Source of the DNA: an uncultured Kroppenstedtia sp.
GTDB taxonomy: Bacteria; Bacillota; Bacilli; Thermoactinomycetales; DSM-45169
Direction of reading: 5' to 3'
DNA: 7,904 nucleotides
Assembly: GCA_959600065.1 (NCBI GenBank)
Contig: CAUGKZ010000061.1
Coordinates: 1 to 7,904 of the forward strand
In this document: positions 1-7,089 of the stretch, piece by piece
Layout: every line of letters begins with the position of its first letter
How positions within the stretch are numbered: the stretch's first letter is position 1
Notes under the pieces: generated by a model
The model's database searches: none
What the model was told of the DNA's origin: nothing
The model's input: the letters and a program-made list of their open reading frames with translations, nothing else
Position numbers and translations under genes: made by a program

Positions 1-489
1 CGTCTCCAGCTTGGGCAGTTCCATAAAATGAATCTCCAAATCATCAGTTAGTAAGATGCCTGTGCGATCCTCTCGCAAATGAAAGATATTGTGGTATTGT
101 TCGCCCGGAAGATAGCGAAAGTTAATGATGTTGATGGTGATTGTCTTTTTGAGATACCGGTAATTCTGCCCCTCGCCGAGTTGCTCTTCATACAGCTTAC
201 TCCAATAGTACAGCGTCCGCTTCTCAATATTGTGATGATTAAAGAGCTGAATCTCAATGTTAATCTGTTTGCGATCCTCGGTGACGGCCCGGATGTCCAG
301 TATGGACAGCTTGTCGTCGAGTGCATTTTTGTCGATGTACGGATTGACGAGAGTGATCTCTTTCAACAATTCGCCTTGACTCGCCTTAAAGGTCTCATTG
401 AGGAAGGCAAGCAGGACGTCTTTATTTTCCTCGCTCCCAAAGATTCGTTTGAATACAAAGTCCACCTTGGGGTCAAGTAGACGATTCAT
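1..489 (-). CDS. Rpn-family recombination-promoting nuclease / putative transposase (PD-(D/E)XK), N-terminal part
   Basis: I read 163 codons from an ATG at 489 leftwards to the window edge, with no stop; the C-terminus lies outside. The start has a good SD (GAGGTG, about 5 nt upstream). The protein opens with MNRLLDPKVDFVFKRIFGSE, the typical beginning of this family (PDDEXK_2-type, often annotated 'Rpn' or 'putative transposase'). The likely catalytic PD-(D/E)XK residues are D65 in LDIR and E79/Q81 in NIEIQ. A segment with the family's usual look follows (LYYWSKLYEEQL). Characterised relatives are DNA endonucleases that promote RecA-independent recombination; that role is inferred here from family. 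About 43% of the first 240 bases are G+C, clearly below the main cluster, which suggests acquisition by transfer. No terminal repeats or second transposition gene are visible. The family call is confident; the biological role is not. Confidence 0.87.
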   Translation of the reverse strand, partial: MNRLLDPKVDFVFKRIFGSEENKDVLLAFLNETFKASQGELLKEITLVNPYIDKNALDDKLSILDIRAVTEDRKQINIEIQLFNHHNIEKRTLYYWSKLYEEQLGEGQNYRYLKKTITINIINFRYLPGEQYHNIFHLREDRTGILLTDDLEIHFMELPKLET

Positions 490-531
490 GGGATCACCTC
501 ACTCCACCGAAGTTTCCCGGTTGGTGATTCT

Positions 532-562
532 AGTATATCACGGTGTTGTTTTATTCTGTCAA
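532..562 (-). promoter_or_regulatory. Putative sigma-A promoter of the rpn-like gene
   Basis: On the minus strand there is a perfect -35 TTGACA (557-562) and a -10 TATACT (532-537, 5 of 6 consensus), separated by 19 nt, slightly longer than ideal. The -10 lies about 43 nt upstream of the ATG at 489, leaving room for the SD. It would let the gene be transcribed independently of the peptidase gene upstream. Confidence 0.5.
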
Positions 563-655
563 ATTTGTGGGTTTTATGGACGATTTGGACGGGAGAAATC
601 CAAAGCAATCGCTTCATGAGTCCAAAAGAAAGGAGAGGGATGGTTTTCCCTTCAC

Positions 656-693
656 GCCAACCACCCCGGAATGAAGCTTCCGGGGTGGTTGGC
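656..693 (-). terminator. Long perfect hairpin after the S9 peptidase gene, probable terminator
   Basis: Two 16-nt arms (656-671 and 678-693) are exact reverse complements around a 6-nt loop (TGAAGC). The hairpin starts 24 nt after the peptidase stop codon, a normal place for an intrinsic terminator on the minus strand. Neither side is followed by a clean U-tract: minus-strand RNA continues GUGAAGGG and plus-strand RNA continues AUUCCUCU. It may therefore be an atypical terminator, an mRNA-stabilising 3' hairpin, or a copy of a dispersed repeat. Confidence 0.55.
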
Positions 694-717
694 ATTCCTC
701 TGCGATGAGGCTGACGA

Positions 718-2622
718 TTACGGTCTTAAATGCTTCTTGAAAAACTGTGTGATGGCGTTGTAGCAACGGATCCGGTTTTTCATCTTCAGTACATCGTGCC
801 CCTCATCCTCAAATAGGAGGTACTCTACCTCCTTGCCCATGGAGCGTAGCCTTTCCACCAGATCACTGGACTCCGCCTCTACCACCCGAGGATCATTTTT
901 GCCTTGGATGACCAGGAGGGGACAGGTGAGGTGATCGATATGAGTTTGGGGAGAACGATCCAGGAGAAAATCGTGATCTTTTTCCGGATGGCCGAGGGCG
1001 ATATGAAAGTAGGGTTTCCAGGTTTCCGGGATGCGCTCCATGAAGCTGAACAGATTATAGGGACCAAATAGATCGACTGCGGCTGACCACAGTTCCGGAT
1101 GGCGGGAGGCCAGTGTCAGAGTCATGTATCCTCCATAGGAACGGCCCACTACGGCTGCTCGAGTGGTGTCGAGGTGAGGATCTTCCGCCAGCACCTGCAT
1201 GGCGTGGACATGATCCAAGCGGTCCTGTCCCCCCCAGTCCCGATCCACTCGCTTCGTATAATCCAAGCCATAGCCGGTGCTACCCCGGACATTGGGCACA
1301 AATACACTGAACCCTTGTAGGGTAAGAAATTGGATCAGTGGCATGGAAAACCAAGCGAAATCCGGTCGTTCCTGGCCTTGTGGTCCCCCGTGGACGTAGT
1401 AGATTAGCGGTCGCGGTCCCGTAAAGCCCAGCTGTTCTGAGGGACGGTAGAGTCGGGCGGAGATGCGGAGGCCGTCATGGGAGATGAAGGAGGCATCCTC
1501 CCCAGGGGAAAGCTGTTTTGGATCCAGACCTAGGGTCTTTTCCTGAGTGCGGCGGATGATGCTTTGGCGGTGTTCTCCTTCCACAGTATACAACTGGATC
1601 GGAGAAGTGGCGGAGGAGAAGGCGAGAGCGTAGCGGTCCCCCTTTCTATCATAGGAGAATCCCTGTAAGACACCACCGTCTAGCGGGGAGTGTCCGCAGA
1701 TCACCCGGTCGAGCCTCATTTTGCGGGGGGAATCCTCCCAAATGCCTTCATACAGCCAGGAAACGCCATCGATATTGTATTCGATTGCATAGCGGGAACC
1801 CTTCAGATGCTTCAGAGAAACCATTTCTCCCTGGCCGGTGTGTACCGTACCGGTCACCTCCACCTGTTGAACTTCCCCAGGCTCAGACAGGTCCAGCCAC
1901 CCCAGTCCGTATGTATCCTCAAACAGCGCGGTGCGGAAGAGGAGCCCGCGATTCCCTGCAGTGAAGTGGCAGTCGGAGATCCCATTCAGTGGCACCTGCT
2001 CCCGATCGGACCGTTCTTCCAGAGGAGTTCCGTAGAGCCGTTTCGCTTCCCCCTCCCCCTGTTTCCACAGATAGAGCACGTGGTCTCCCACAGTATAACT
2101 GTCCCCGATGACAGCCTGGGTATGGTCCTCACTGACGCCCTCCACCCAGGCATCCCAGGGACTGTGGGCCAGCTGAACCAGCTCGCCGGTTTTCAGGTGA
2201 CCCTGATAAGCTTCATGAAGGGACTCTTGTCTGGATTCCACGGACAGGTAGATGAGGTTACGCTCTGGATCTCCGCTAATCAAGTGGGCACGGTAGGAGG
2301 TGAAGGTGTCGCCGAAGGCCGGCTCGGGAAACCCACCCTCGATGGGAATCCGCATCGGTTGGTAATTTTCATCCCCATCCGCATCGATCATCACCAGGAT
2401 CTGGCCCAGCTGGGGAAAGATAAGATAAGGTTCCCCACCGACGAGATCGGGATTTTGCAGAGCGATATGTCCCGGCAGGAGCGGTTGTGGAATGCCGCCC
2501 TTCACTTCCACGGAATAGAGATTCAAATGTCCGCCAAGGTCACTGATAAAATAAAGCCGATCCCCTACCCAGCGGGGGCTGAGGAAGAGACGCGCCGACA
2601 GAAGGGATTCAATTCGTGCCAT
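718..2622 (-). CDS. S9-family serine peptidase (prolyl oligopeptidase / acylaminoacyl-peptidase type)
   Basis: This 634-residue protein has the two-part S9 architecture: an N-terminal region of about 370 residues with repeated beta-strand blades (YFISDLGGHLNLYSV near the start), then an alpha/beta-hydrolase domain. Visible catalytic features are HGGP at 411-414 (oxyanion region), nucleophile S495 in GRSYGGY, D577 in GKNDPRV and H609 in DEGHDV, so the triad is intact. No signal peptide or membrane segment is evident, so it probably acts in the cytoplasm on oligopeptides or N-acylated peptides. I chose the ATG at 2622 because AAAGGAGAGG sits just upstream; an in-frame start at 2691 would add 23 residues that do not look like the family and has no comparable SD. 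I see no strong promoter; a weak TCAACA/TACAAA pair on the minus strand is only a guess. The gene is divergent from yqeG and probably monocistronic. Exact substrate preference cannot be told. Confidence 0.92.
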   Translation of the reverse strand: MARIESLLSARLFLSPRWVGDRLYFISDLGGHLNLYSVEVKGGIPQPLLPGHIALQNPDLVGGEPYLIFPQLGQILVMIDADGDENYQPMRIPIEGGFPEPAFGDTFTSYRAHLISGDPERNLIYLSVESRQESLHEAYQGHLKTGELVQLAHSPWDAWVEGVSEDHTQAVIGDSYTVGDHVLYLWKQGEGEAKRLYGTPLEERSDREQVPLNGISDCHFTAGNRGLLFRTALFEDTYGLGWLDLSEPGEVQQVEVTGTVHTGQGEMVSLKHLKGSRYAIEYNIDGVSWLYEGIWEDSPRKMRLDRVICGHSPLDGGVLQGFSYDRKGDRYALAFSSATSPIQLYTVEGEHRQSIIRRTQEKTLGLDPKQLSPGEDASFISHDGLRISARLYRPSEQLGFTGPRPLIYYVHGGPQGQERPDFAWFSMPLIQFLTLQGFSVFVPNVRGSTGYGLDYTKRVDRDWGGQDRLDHVHAMQVLAEDPHLDTTRAAVVGRSYGGYMTLTLASRHPELWSAAVDLFGPYNLFSFMERIPETWKPYFHIALGHPEKDHDFLLDRSPQTHIDHLTCPLLVIQGKNDPRVVEAESSDLVERLRSMGKEVEYLLFEDEGHDVLKMKNRIRCYNAITQFFKKHLRP

Positions 2623-2866
2623 TTCAACCTCTCCTTTGCGTGGTTTACTTACTACTATTTTGTAGGGAAAAAGACAGGCGTGTTGATTCACCCTATTTCA
2701 GGTAGGAAATCAGGTCAGGATGGTGGGACGGTGAAGAGCGAAAGGGTCGTTTCGTTTCCATCATCCACTTTATGGTTTATCAACAGAAAAAAGCACCTTA
2801 TCACCTTGATGTCTACCTGGTGAATTCTTCTATCTACAGTTTACTGACACGGATGGAGATTGCCAA

Positions 2867-2886
2867 GGGCCTGCGGCCCCAGGGGC
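2867..2886. repeat. Overlapping GC-rich palindromes abutting the yqeG promoter
   Basis: GGGCC (2867-2871) and GGCCC (2875-2879) flank a 3-nt loop. A second dyad, GCCCC-A-GGGGC (2876-2886), shares bases with the first, so the two hairpins are mutually exclusive. The end touches the proposed -35 box at 2888, which is compatible with an operator. A T-rich run follows, but no upstream plus-strand gene needs a terminator here. Confidence 0.4.
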
Positions 2887-2887
2887 T

Positions 2888-2917
2888 TTGCTACTTTCTT
2901 TTGCGGTGTGGTATAGT
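2888..2917 (+). promoter_or_regulatory. Putative promoter of the yqeG-rsfS operon
   Basis: A -35-like TTGCTA (2888-2893, 4 of 6 consensus) and a -10 TATAGT (2912-2917, 5 of 6) are 18 nt apart. The -10 is preceded by TGG, fitting the extended -10 motif TGn, which can compensate for a weak -35. Transcription would start near 2924, about 35 nt before the yqeG start. Confidence 0.5.
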
Positions 2918-2958
2918 TAGTGCCGATATAACCACGTTTTCGGTGATGAGGTGGCGTT

Positions 2959-3483
2959 TTGTTGAAGCGGATGATTCCTAATGAATTTGTTCAATCCATT
3001 TATGAAATCGATTGGAACTCCCTGCAACGGCGGGGGGTGAAGGCGGTGGTGGCGGATCTGGACAACACCCTGGTGGAAACGACTCGGCCAGAAGCGACTC
3101 CGGAGTTGGTCAGCTGGTTGGATCAGTTGCGAGGGATGGGATTTAAAGTGATGATTGTCTCCAATAACAATCTCACCCGAGTCTCCCGGTTTGCAACCCC
3201 CTTGCGCGTCCCCTATATCCACCGGGCGAAAAAGCCCCTCTCCGCTGCCTTCAGACGAGCGCTGAACCGGTTGGAAGTGGATGCCGGCGAGACCGTGATG
3301 ATCGGCGATCAGTTGATTACCGATGTGTTCGGGGGAAACCGTCTGGGTCTTTATACGATTTTGGTGGTTCCAGTCTCCCAGGGGGAGGGATTCTTCACCC
3401 GGTTGAACCGGAGGGTGGAGCGCTTGGTGTTTTGGTGGATGAAAAAGCGAGGACTGTCGGTTGGGGAGGGACGTAATAAATGA
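2959..3483 (+). CDS. yqeG: YqeG family HAD-superfamily phosphatase (subfamily IIIA)
   Basis: This 174-residue protein matches the YqeG family in length and motif order: HAD motif I DLDNTLVE (nucleophile D33, acid D35), motif II S68 in IVSNNN, motif III lysine in KKP (K92), and motif IV GDQLITD (116-122). The fold is that of a Mg-dependent phosphatase, acting in the cytoplasm; its physiological substrate is not settled, though yeast and plant relatives dephosphorylate phosphatidylglycerophosphate. I chose the TTG at 2959 because GAGGTGG lies 5 nt upstream and the resulting start MLKR resembles known YqeG N-termini; the next candidate, ATG at 2971, is too far from that SD. The stop overlaps the yqeH ATG by 4 nt (ATGA), so the two are probably translationally coupled. 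It is the first gene of the cluster. Confidence 0.93.
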   Translation: MLKRMIPNEFVQSIYEIDWNSLQRRGVKAVVADLDNTLVETTRPEATPELVSWLDQLRGMGFKVMIVSNNNLTRVSRFATPLRVPYIHRAKKPLSAAFRRALNRLEVDAGETVMIGDQLITDVFGGNRLGLYTILVVPVSQGEGFFTRLNRRVERLVFWWMKKRGLSVGEGRNK

Positions 3484-4583
3484 TGGAACAGGAAATCCAG
3501 TGTGAAGGGTGTGGAGTTCCACTGCAGACGGAGCATCCGGAGAAGCCGGGTTATATGCCTCCGGTAGCTCTGGAACGGGAGCATCCCATCTGCAAACGTT
3601 GTTTTCGGATTCGTCACTATAATGAAGTGGCGCCGGTGGAGCACGATCCGGATGCCTATCTGAGGATGTTGGGGGAGATCAGCCACCGACAGGCGCTGGT
3701 GGTTCAAGTAGTGGACCTGTTCGATCTGTCAGGCAGTTGGATTCCGGGGATTCAGCGGCATACCGGCGGCAATCCGATCCTTATCCTGGGCAATAAGCTG
3801 GATCTCTTCCCCAAGTCGGCTAAGGTGCAGCGTCTGAAAGAATGGGTCTATCATACCGTCGGCGAGTTGGGTGTCAAGCCGGTGGATGTGGTCTTGACCA
3901 GTGCGGCCAAGGGGTTTCATTTTGATAAAGTGGCCCAGGCGATTGAGACTTGCCGGCAGGGCCGAGATGTCTTTGTGACGGGGACGGCCAATGTGGGCAA
4001 GTCCACTCTGATTAACCGGTTGCTGAAGGAGTTTGGCAGCGGGGAAGAGGTGATCACCACCTCCCCCTACCCTGGAACCACCCTGGATACCATCCATATC
4101 CCTTTGGAAGGGGAGCGAGAGCTGGTGGATATGCCGGGAATCGTGCGGCGGGACCGGTTGAGTGAGTGGGTGGCGCCGGAGGAGCTGGGTCAGATTCTGC
4201 CTCAAAGTGAGATCAAACCGAAGGTTTATCAACTGAACGAGGGACAGACTCTCTTTTTCGGTGGCTTGGCCCGGATGGATTACAGCGCAGGGAAGCGTCA
4301 GCCCTTTGTCTGTCATATGGCCAACTCCCTTTATATTCACCGTACCAAGCTGGCTCGGGCGGATGAAGTTTGGGAGAATCATCGGGGGGAGCTCCTGTCC
4401 CCGCCGAAGGACCCCTCTTCTTTGCCGGCGCTGGTGCGTCACACCTTTCATCTCGACGGTAAACAGAAACAAGATCTGGTCATCTCCGGACTGGGCTGGA
4501 TCGCCACAGGCAAAGAGCGGGCTCAGGTCGAACTGTGGGTGCCACGTGGGGTGGGCGTGGAAGTACGGCCGGCGATCCTGTAG
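3480..4583 (+). CDS. yqeH: Ribosome biogenesis GTPase YqeH (circularly permuted)
   Basis: YqeH is a GTPase needed for 30S subunit assembly in Bacillus. This 367-residue protein begins with a four-cysteine zinc-finger (C8, C11, C38, C41). The GTPase motifs follow in permuted order: G4 NKLD (105-108), G5 SAAKG (141-145), G1/P-loop GTANVGKST (168-176) and G3 DMPG (217-220). A C-terminal RNA-binding-type domain follows. All GTP-binding residues look intact and the length is normal. The ATG at 3480 has a GGGGAGGG SD about 9 nt upstream; a second ATG at 3483 is an alternative. It overlaps yqeG by 4 nt. A 95-nt gap then separates it from aroE, the largest gap inside the cluster. Confidence 0.97.
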   Translation: MMEQEIQCEGCGVPLQTEHPEKPGYMPPVALEREHPICKRCFRIRHYNEVAPVEHDPDAYLRMLGEISHRQALVVQVVDLFDLSGSWIPGIQRHTGGNPILILGNKLDLFPKSAKVQRLKEWVYHTVGELGVKPVDVVLTSAAKGFHFDKVAQAIETCRQGRDVFVTGTANVGKSTLINRLLKEFGSGEEVITTSPYPGTTLDTIHIPLEGERELVDMPGIVRRDRLSEWVAPEELGQILPQSEIKPKVYQLNEGQTLFFGGLARMDYSAGKRQPFVCHMANSLYIHRTKLARADEVWENHRGELLSPPKDPSSLPALVRHTFHLDGKQKQDLVISGLGWIATGKERAQVELWVPRGVGVEVRPAIL

Positions 4584-4642
4584 AAACATAGGTTGGTTTA
4601 TCTAAAAATAGAGGAGGGTAGGGCTCGAATTCCTAGAAGTGT

Positions 4643-4661
4643 TGTGAAATACCCGTTCACA
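4643..4661. repeat. Inverted repeat directly upstream of the aroE ribosome binding site
   Basis: TGTGAA (4643-4648) and TTCACA (4656-4661) are perfect reverse complements with a 7-nt spacer. The right arm abuts the very strong SD of aroE (GGGAGGGGGG, about 4662-4671). It could be an operator or a small RNA hairpin affecting aroE translation. The outer TGTGA/TCACA resemble a CRP site, but the spacer is 9 rather than 6. No clear promoter was found in the gap. Confidence 0.35.
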
Positions 4662-4678
4662 GGGAGGGGGGAAACAGA

Positions 4679-5533
4679 ATGAAACTGGAGGCGGAGACAG
4701 AAAAGACAGGATTAGTCGGCCACCCAGTGGCCCATTCTAAATCACCGGTGATGATGAATGAAGCCTTCAGTCAGGAAGGACTTCCTTGGATCTATCTCGC
4801 CTTTGACGTGGACTCTGAAGAGCTGGGGCAGGCGGTGGCGGGATTGAAGAGCCTCGGTTTTCGAGGCTGGAATGTGACCCTTCCCCACAAGGTGGCTGTG
4901 ATGGAGCATCTGGATGAGATCGAGGAAAGCGCCCAGGAGATCGGAGCGGTCAATACGGTGATTCAGCAGGACGGCCGCCTGATCGGCACCAACACTGACG
5001 GTGCCGGTTACCTGGAGTCTTTGGTGCGAGAGACGGGCTTTGATGTCAAAGGGCGGCGGGTAGTGATTCTGGGGGCCGGCGGTGCGGCTCGTGCCGTCAG
5101 CTACACCCTGGCCCGAGCAGGGGCGGAGCAGATCCGGATCGTGAACCGGACGGAAAAAAAAGCGCAAGACTTGGCGGAACACCTTCGCCGTTGGACCCGT
5201 GCCGACGGGATTTCTCCGGGAGAAGCCAGCATCGCAATCCGGGAGGCGGACTTGTTGGTACAGACCACCTCGGTAGGCATGCATCCCCACCTGGAAGGCT
5301 GTCCGGTGGATCCTGCCTCTCTCCACGGGGATCTCCTGGTGAGTGACTTGATCTATCGTCCACGGCAGACCCGCTTGTTGCGGGAAGCGAAAGCCCGAGG
5401 GGCGCAGGTGCACAGTGGGCTGGGGATGCTACTTTACCAGGGGGCATTGGCCTTTGAACGGTGGACGGGCCGACGAGCCCCGGTGAAGCGGATGGGCGAG
5501 GTTTTGAAGCAGTCACTGGAGGAGTCGGGATGA
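4679..5533 (+). CDS. aroE: Shikimate dehydrogenase (NADP+)
   Basis: AroE reduces 3-dehydroshikimate to shikimate with NADPH, a step on the way to chorismate and aromatic amino acids. The 284-residue protein shows the shikimate-binding SKSP (20-23), catalytic K71 in NVTLPHK and D106 in TNTDGAGY. The Rossmann loop is GAGGAAR (131-137), and NRT (155-157) is the usual NADP-phosphate-binding element, so NADPH is the expected cofactor. GMLLYQGALAFERWTG near the C-terminus is also typical. The ATG at 4679 follows a strong SD (GGGAGGGGGG). The stop overlaps the nadD ATG by 4 nt. In B. subtilis the yhbY homologue lies between these two genes; here nothing does. Confidence 0.97.
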   Translation: MKLEAETEKTGLVGHPVAHSKSPVMMNEAFSQEGLPWIYLAFDVDSEELGQAVAGLKSLGFRGWNVTLPHKVAVMEHLDEIEESAQEIGAVNTVIQQDGRLIGTNTDGAGYLESLVRETGFDVKGRRVVILGAGGAARAVSYTLARAGAEQIRIVNRTEKKAQDLAEHLRRWTRADGISPGEASIAIREADLLVQTTSVGMHPHLEGCPVDPASLHGDLLVSDLIYRPRQTRLLREAKARGAQVHSGLGMLLYQGALAFERWTGRRAPVKRMGEVLKQSLEESG

Positions 5534-6132
5534 AGACAGGGAAGAAAATCGGGATCTACGGGGGCACCTTTGATCCGATCCATATCGGTCACCTGATGAT
5601 GGCCGAACAGGCCCGCCAGGCGGTGGGATTGGAGGAGGTCTGGTTTGTGCCGGCCTCCACTCCTCCTCATAAACGAGACGTTTCCGCTTCCGCCAAGGAC
5701 CGGTTGGCCATGGTGGAACGGGCGGTGGCAGACCATCCCTCCTTCCGGGTTTCCCGGGCAGAGATGGATCGGAGCGGACCTTCCTACACTGTGGACACAG
5801 TGCGGCTGCTCTGTCAGGAACAGCCGGATACTCGTTTTTTTCTGATAATGGGTGCAGATATGGTGCTTGATTTGCCGCGATGGGTTAGAATAGAAGAAAT
5901 CCTTGCTTCAGTGGAAGTAATCGGTCTGATGCGGGTGGGGGTGAAGTTGGATAGGAGGCGGATTCCCGACCATATTAAGAACAGGGTCACCTGGGTCAGG
6001 GAAGGGGTCTGGGTGAATCTCTCCTCTACCTGGATCCGGGAGCGGGTAGCGGCAGGAGGCTCCGTCCGATATTTCGTCCCCGAGTCGGTCAGACAGTATA
6101 TGGAGGAGCATCGACTCTATGAATCGAAATGA
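5530..6132 (+). CDS. nadD: Nicotinate-nucleotide (NaMN) adenylyltransferase
   Basis: NadD transfers AMP from ATP to nicotinate mononucleotide, forming deamido-NAD, in the cytoplasm. The 200-residue protein has the nucleotidyltransferase signature GGTFDPIHIGH (11-21, with H18 and H21), PASTPPHK, the GADMV..LPRW segment, and the C-terminal ATP-binding SSTWIR (165-170). The true start is the ATG at 5530, with GGAGGAG 5 nt upstream; an in-frame upstream start at 5461 would lie inside aroE and add 23 unrelated residues. The 3' end overlaps yqeK by 14 nt. A stretch around 5830-5960 is somewhat AT-richer than the rest, but the frame and motifs are intact. Confidence 0.96.
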   Translation: MKTGKKIGIYGGTFDPIHIGHLMMAEQARQAVGLEEVWFVPASTPPHKRDVSASAKDRLAMVERAVADHPSFRVSRAEMDRSGPSYTVDTVRLLCQEQPDTRFFLIMGADMVLDLPRWVRIEEILASVEVIGLMRVGVKLDRRRIPDHIKNRVTWVREGVWVNLSSTWIRERVAAGGSVRYFVPESVRQYMEEHRLYESK

Positions 6133-6709
6133 ACTGGCGGAAGCCGTCCGGAAGCAATTGCCGAAGACTCGTTGGGAGCACACCCTGCGGGTGGTGGAGA
6201 CGGCCGTGGAACTGTCCGATCGTTTTGGAGCGGACCGGGAGCAGGCCCGGCTGGCTGCACTCTTACACGATTATTGTAAGTTTTGGCCACAGGAGCAGAT
6301 GGCAGAGATCATTCGGGAGCGTGGCTTGTCCCAGGATTTGTTGGAGTATCATGTGGAACTGTGGCATGCCCCGGTGGGGGCGGAGGTGGTCAGGGAAGAT
6401 TTGGGGATTGAAGATGAAGCGGTGTTGGATGCGATCCGTTATCATACCACAGGCCGGCCGCATATGTCTTTATTAGACAAAGTGATCTTCCTAGCGGATT
6501 ATATTGAACCGGGAAGACAGTTTCCTGGAGTGGAGGAAGTACGTGAGTGGGCCCGCAAGGATTTGGATCAGGCCGTGTGGAAGTCATTGGACAAGACGCT
6601 GGTTTTTCTCATCGGGAAAAATCAAAAAGTCTATCCCCTGACCTGGGCTGCCCGCAATGACATGGTGGACCGGGTCCACCAACCAAGATCGAAGGAGGAA
6701 TCTCTTTGA
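6119..6709 (+). CDS. yqeK: HD-domain symmetrical Ap4A hydrolase YqeK
   Basis: YqeK-type proteins hydrolyse diadenosine tetraphosphate (Ap4A) to two ADP using an HD-domain metal centre. The 196-residue protein carries the ordered metal ligands: H21 in RWEHTLRV, H50-D51 in LLHDYCK, H83 in LWHAP, H109 in RYHTTGR and D127 in FLADYIEPGR, so the active site looks complete. The ATG at 6119 lies within the end of nadD; its SD GGAGGAG (6102-6108) is 10 nt upstream. The stop codon overlaps the TTG start of rsfS. The nadD-yqeK pairing is conserved and links two adenylyl-nucleotide activities. It is sometimes annotated 'predicted HD superfamily hydrolase' or, in older records, as part of NadD. Confidence 0.95.
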   Translation: MNRNELAEAVRKQLPKTRWEHTLRVVETAVELSDRFGADREQARLAALLHDYCKFWPQEQMAEIIRERGLSQDLLEYHVELWHAPVGAEVVREDLGIEDEAVLDAIRYHTTGRPHMSLLDKVIFLADYIEPGRQFPGVEEVREWARKDLDQAVWKSLDKTLVFLIGKNQKVYPLTWAARNDMVDRVHQPRSKEESL

Positions 6710-7047
6710 ACCTAGTGGAAATCGCCCAAGTGGCGGCTGCGGCCGCTGAGGAGAAGAAAGCCCAACACGTCAGTATTCTCGATATTCGAGGCTTGTCTGT
6801 GATCGCTGATTATTTTGTGATTTGTCATGGAAATTCTCAGACACAGGTGCAGGCGATCGCTGAATCCATCAAAGATAAGATGGAACAAGTGGGATCTCCC
6901 CCGCGAGCGGTGGAGGGCTTGTCCGAAGCACGTTGGGTGTTGATCGACCTCGGCGATGTGGTCGTCCATGTCTTCCACAAGGACGAGCGGGATTTCTACG
7001 ATTTGGAGCGTCTGTGGGGAGATGCAGCTCAAGTGAATGCCCAATAA
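6706..7047 (+). CDS. rsfS: Ribosome silencing factor RsfS (YqeL / Iojap family)
   Basis: RsfS binds ribosomal protein uL14 on the 50S subunit and blocks 30S joining, lowering translation in starvation or stationary phase. The 113-residue protein has the compact Iojap/DUF143 fold signatures: LDIRGLSVIADYFVICHGNS (25-44), a central helix, and EARWVLIDLGDVVVHVF (74-90). The start is TTG at 6706, with GAAGGAGG 7 nt upstream; it forms a TTGA overlap with the yqeK stop, implying coupled translation. In B. subtilis a methyltransferase gene, yqeM, follows; here rsfS ends the operon and a T-box unit follows. No U-tract terminator separates rsfS from the leuS promoter; only a weak imperfect hairpin (7048-7065) is present. 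Confidence 0.96.
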   Translation: MNLVEIAQVAAAAAEEKKAQHVSILDIRGLSVIADYFVICHGNSQTQVQAIAESIKDKMEQVGSPPRAVEGLSEARWVLIDLGDVVVHVFHKDERDFYDLERLWGDAAQVNAQ

Positions 7048-7089
7048 CTGGATGTGTGCACCCAGTGCAAACAAAAAACGGGAAGATCG

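Larger units (their letters stand above)
2623..2958. other. Divergent intergenic region between the S9 peptidase and yqeG
   Basis: No convincing gene lies in these 336 bases; the open frames crossing it lack SDs and resemble nothing. From left to right it holds the peptidase SD (about 2628-2637), a short inverted repeat ATTTC/GAAAT (2695-2710), an imperfect tandem CACCTTAT/CACCTTGA (about 2794-2809), overlapping GC-rich palindromes (2867-2886), the probable yqeG promoter (2888-2917) and the yqeG SD (GAGGTGG, 2947-2953). Both flanking genes must be expressed from here. Confidence 0.7.

Noticed and set aside
640..708. 22-codon plus-strand frame (ATG at 640) after AGGAGAGG
   Set aside because: The SD is only 1 nt from the ATG, the frame is largely made of the hairpin arms, and it is followed by nothing on the plus strand; more likely chance.
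1690..2823. Long plus-strand open frame (377 codons) opposite the S9 peptidase gene
   Set aside because: It is antisense to a gene with an intact catalytic triad, lacks an SD, and its translation shows no family motifs; GC-rich codon use leaves such frames open.
3729..4589. Minus-strand open frame (286 codons) opposite yqeH
   Set aside because: Shadow of yqeH; the translation is low-complexity-like, rich in Pro, His, Arg and Leu, with no recognisable domain.
5461..5529. Upstream in-frame extension of nadD
   Set aside because: It lies inside the aroE coding region, the added residues do not match NadD, and the ATG at 5530 has a well-placed SD.
5830..5910. AT-richer patch in nadD with TAGAAT as an internal promoter
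   Set aside because: No -35-like sequence at a workable distance.
7048..7065. Imperfect hairpin (CTGG...CCAG) just after rsfS as a terminator
   Set aside because: The stem is short with a mismatch and is followed by an A-rich, not U-rich, stretch.
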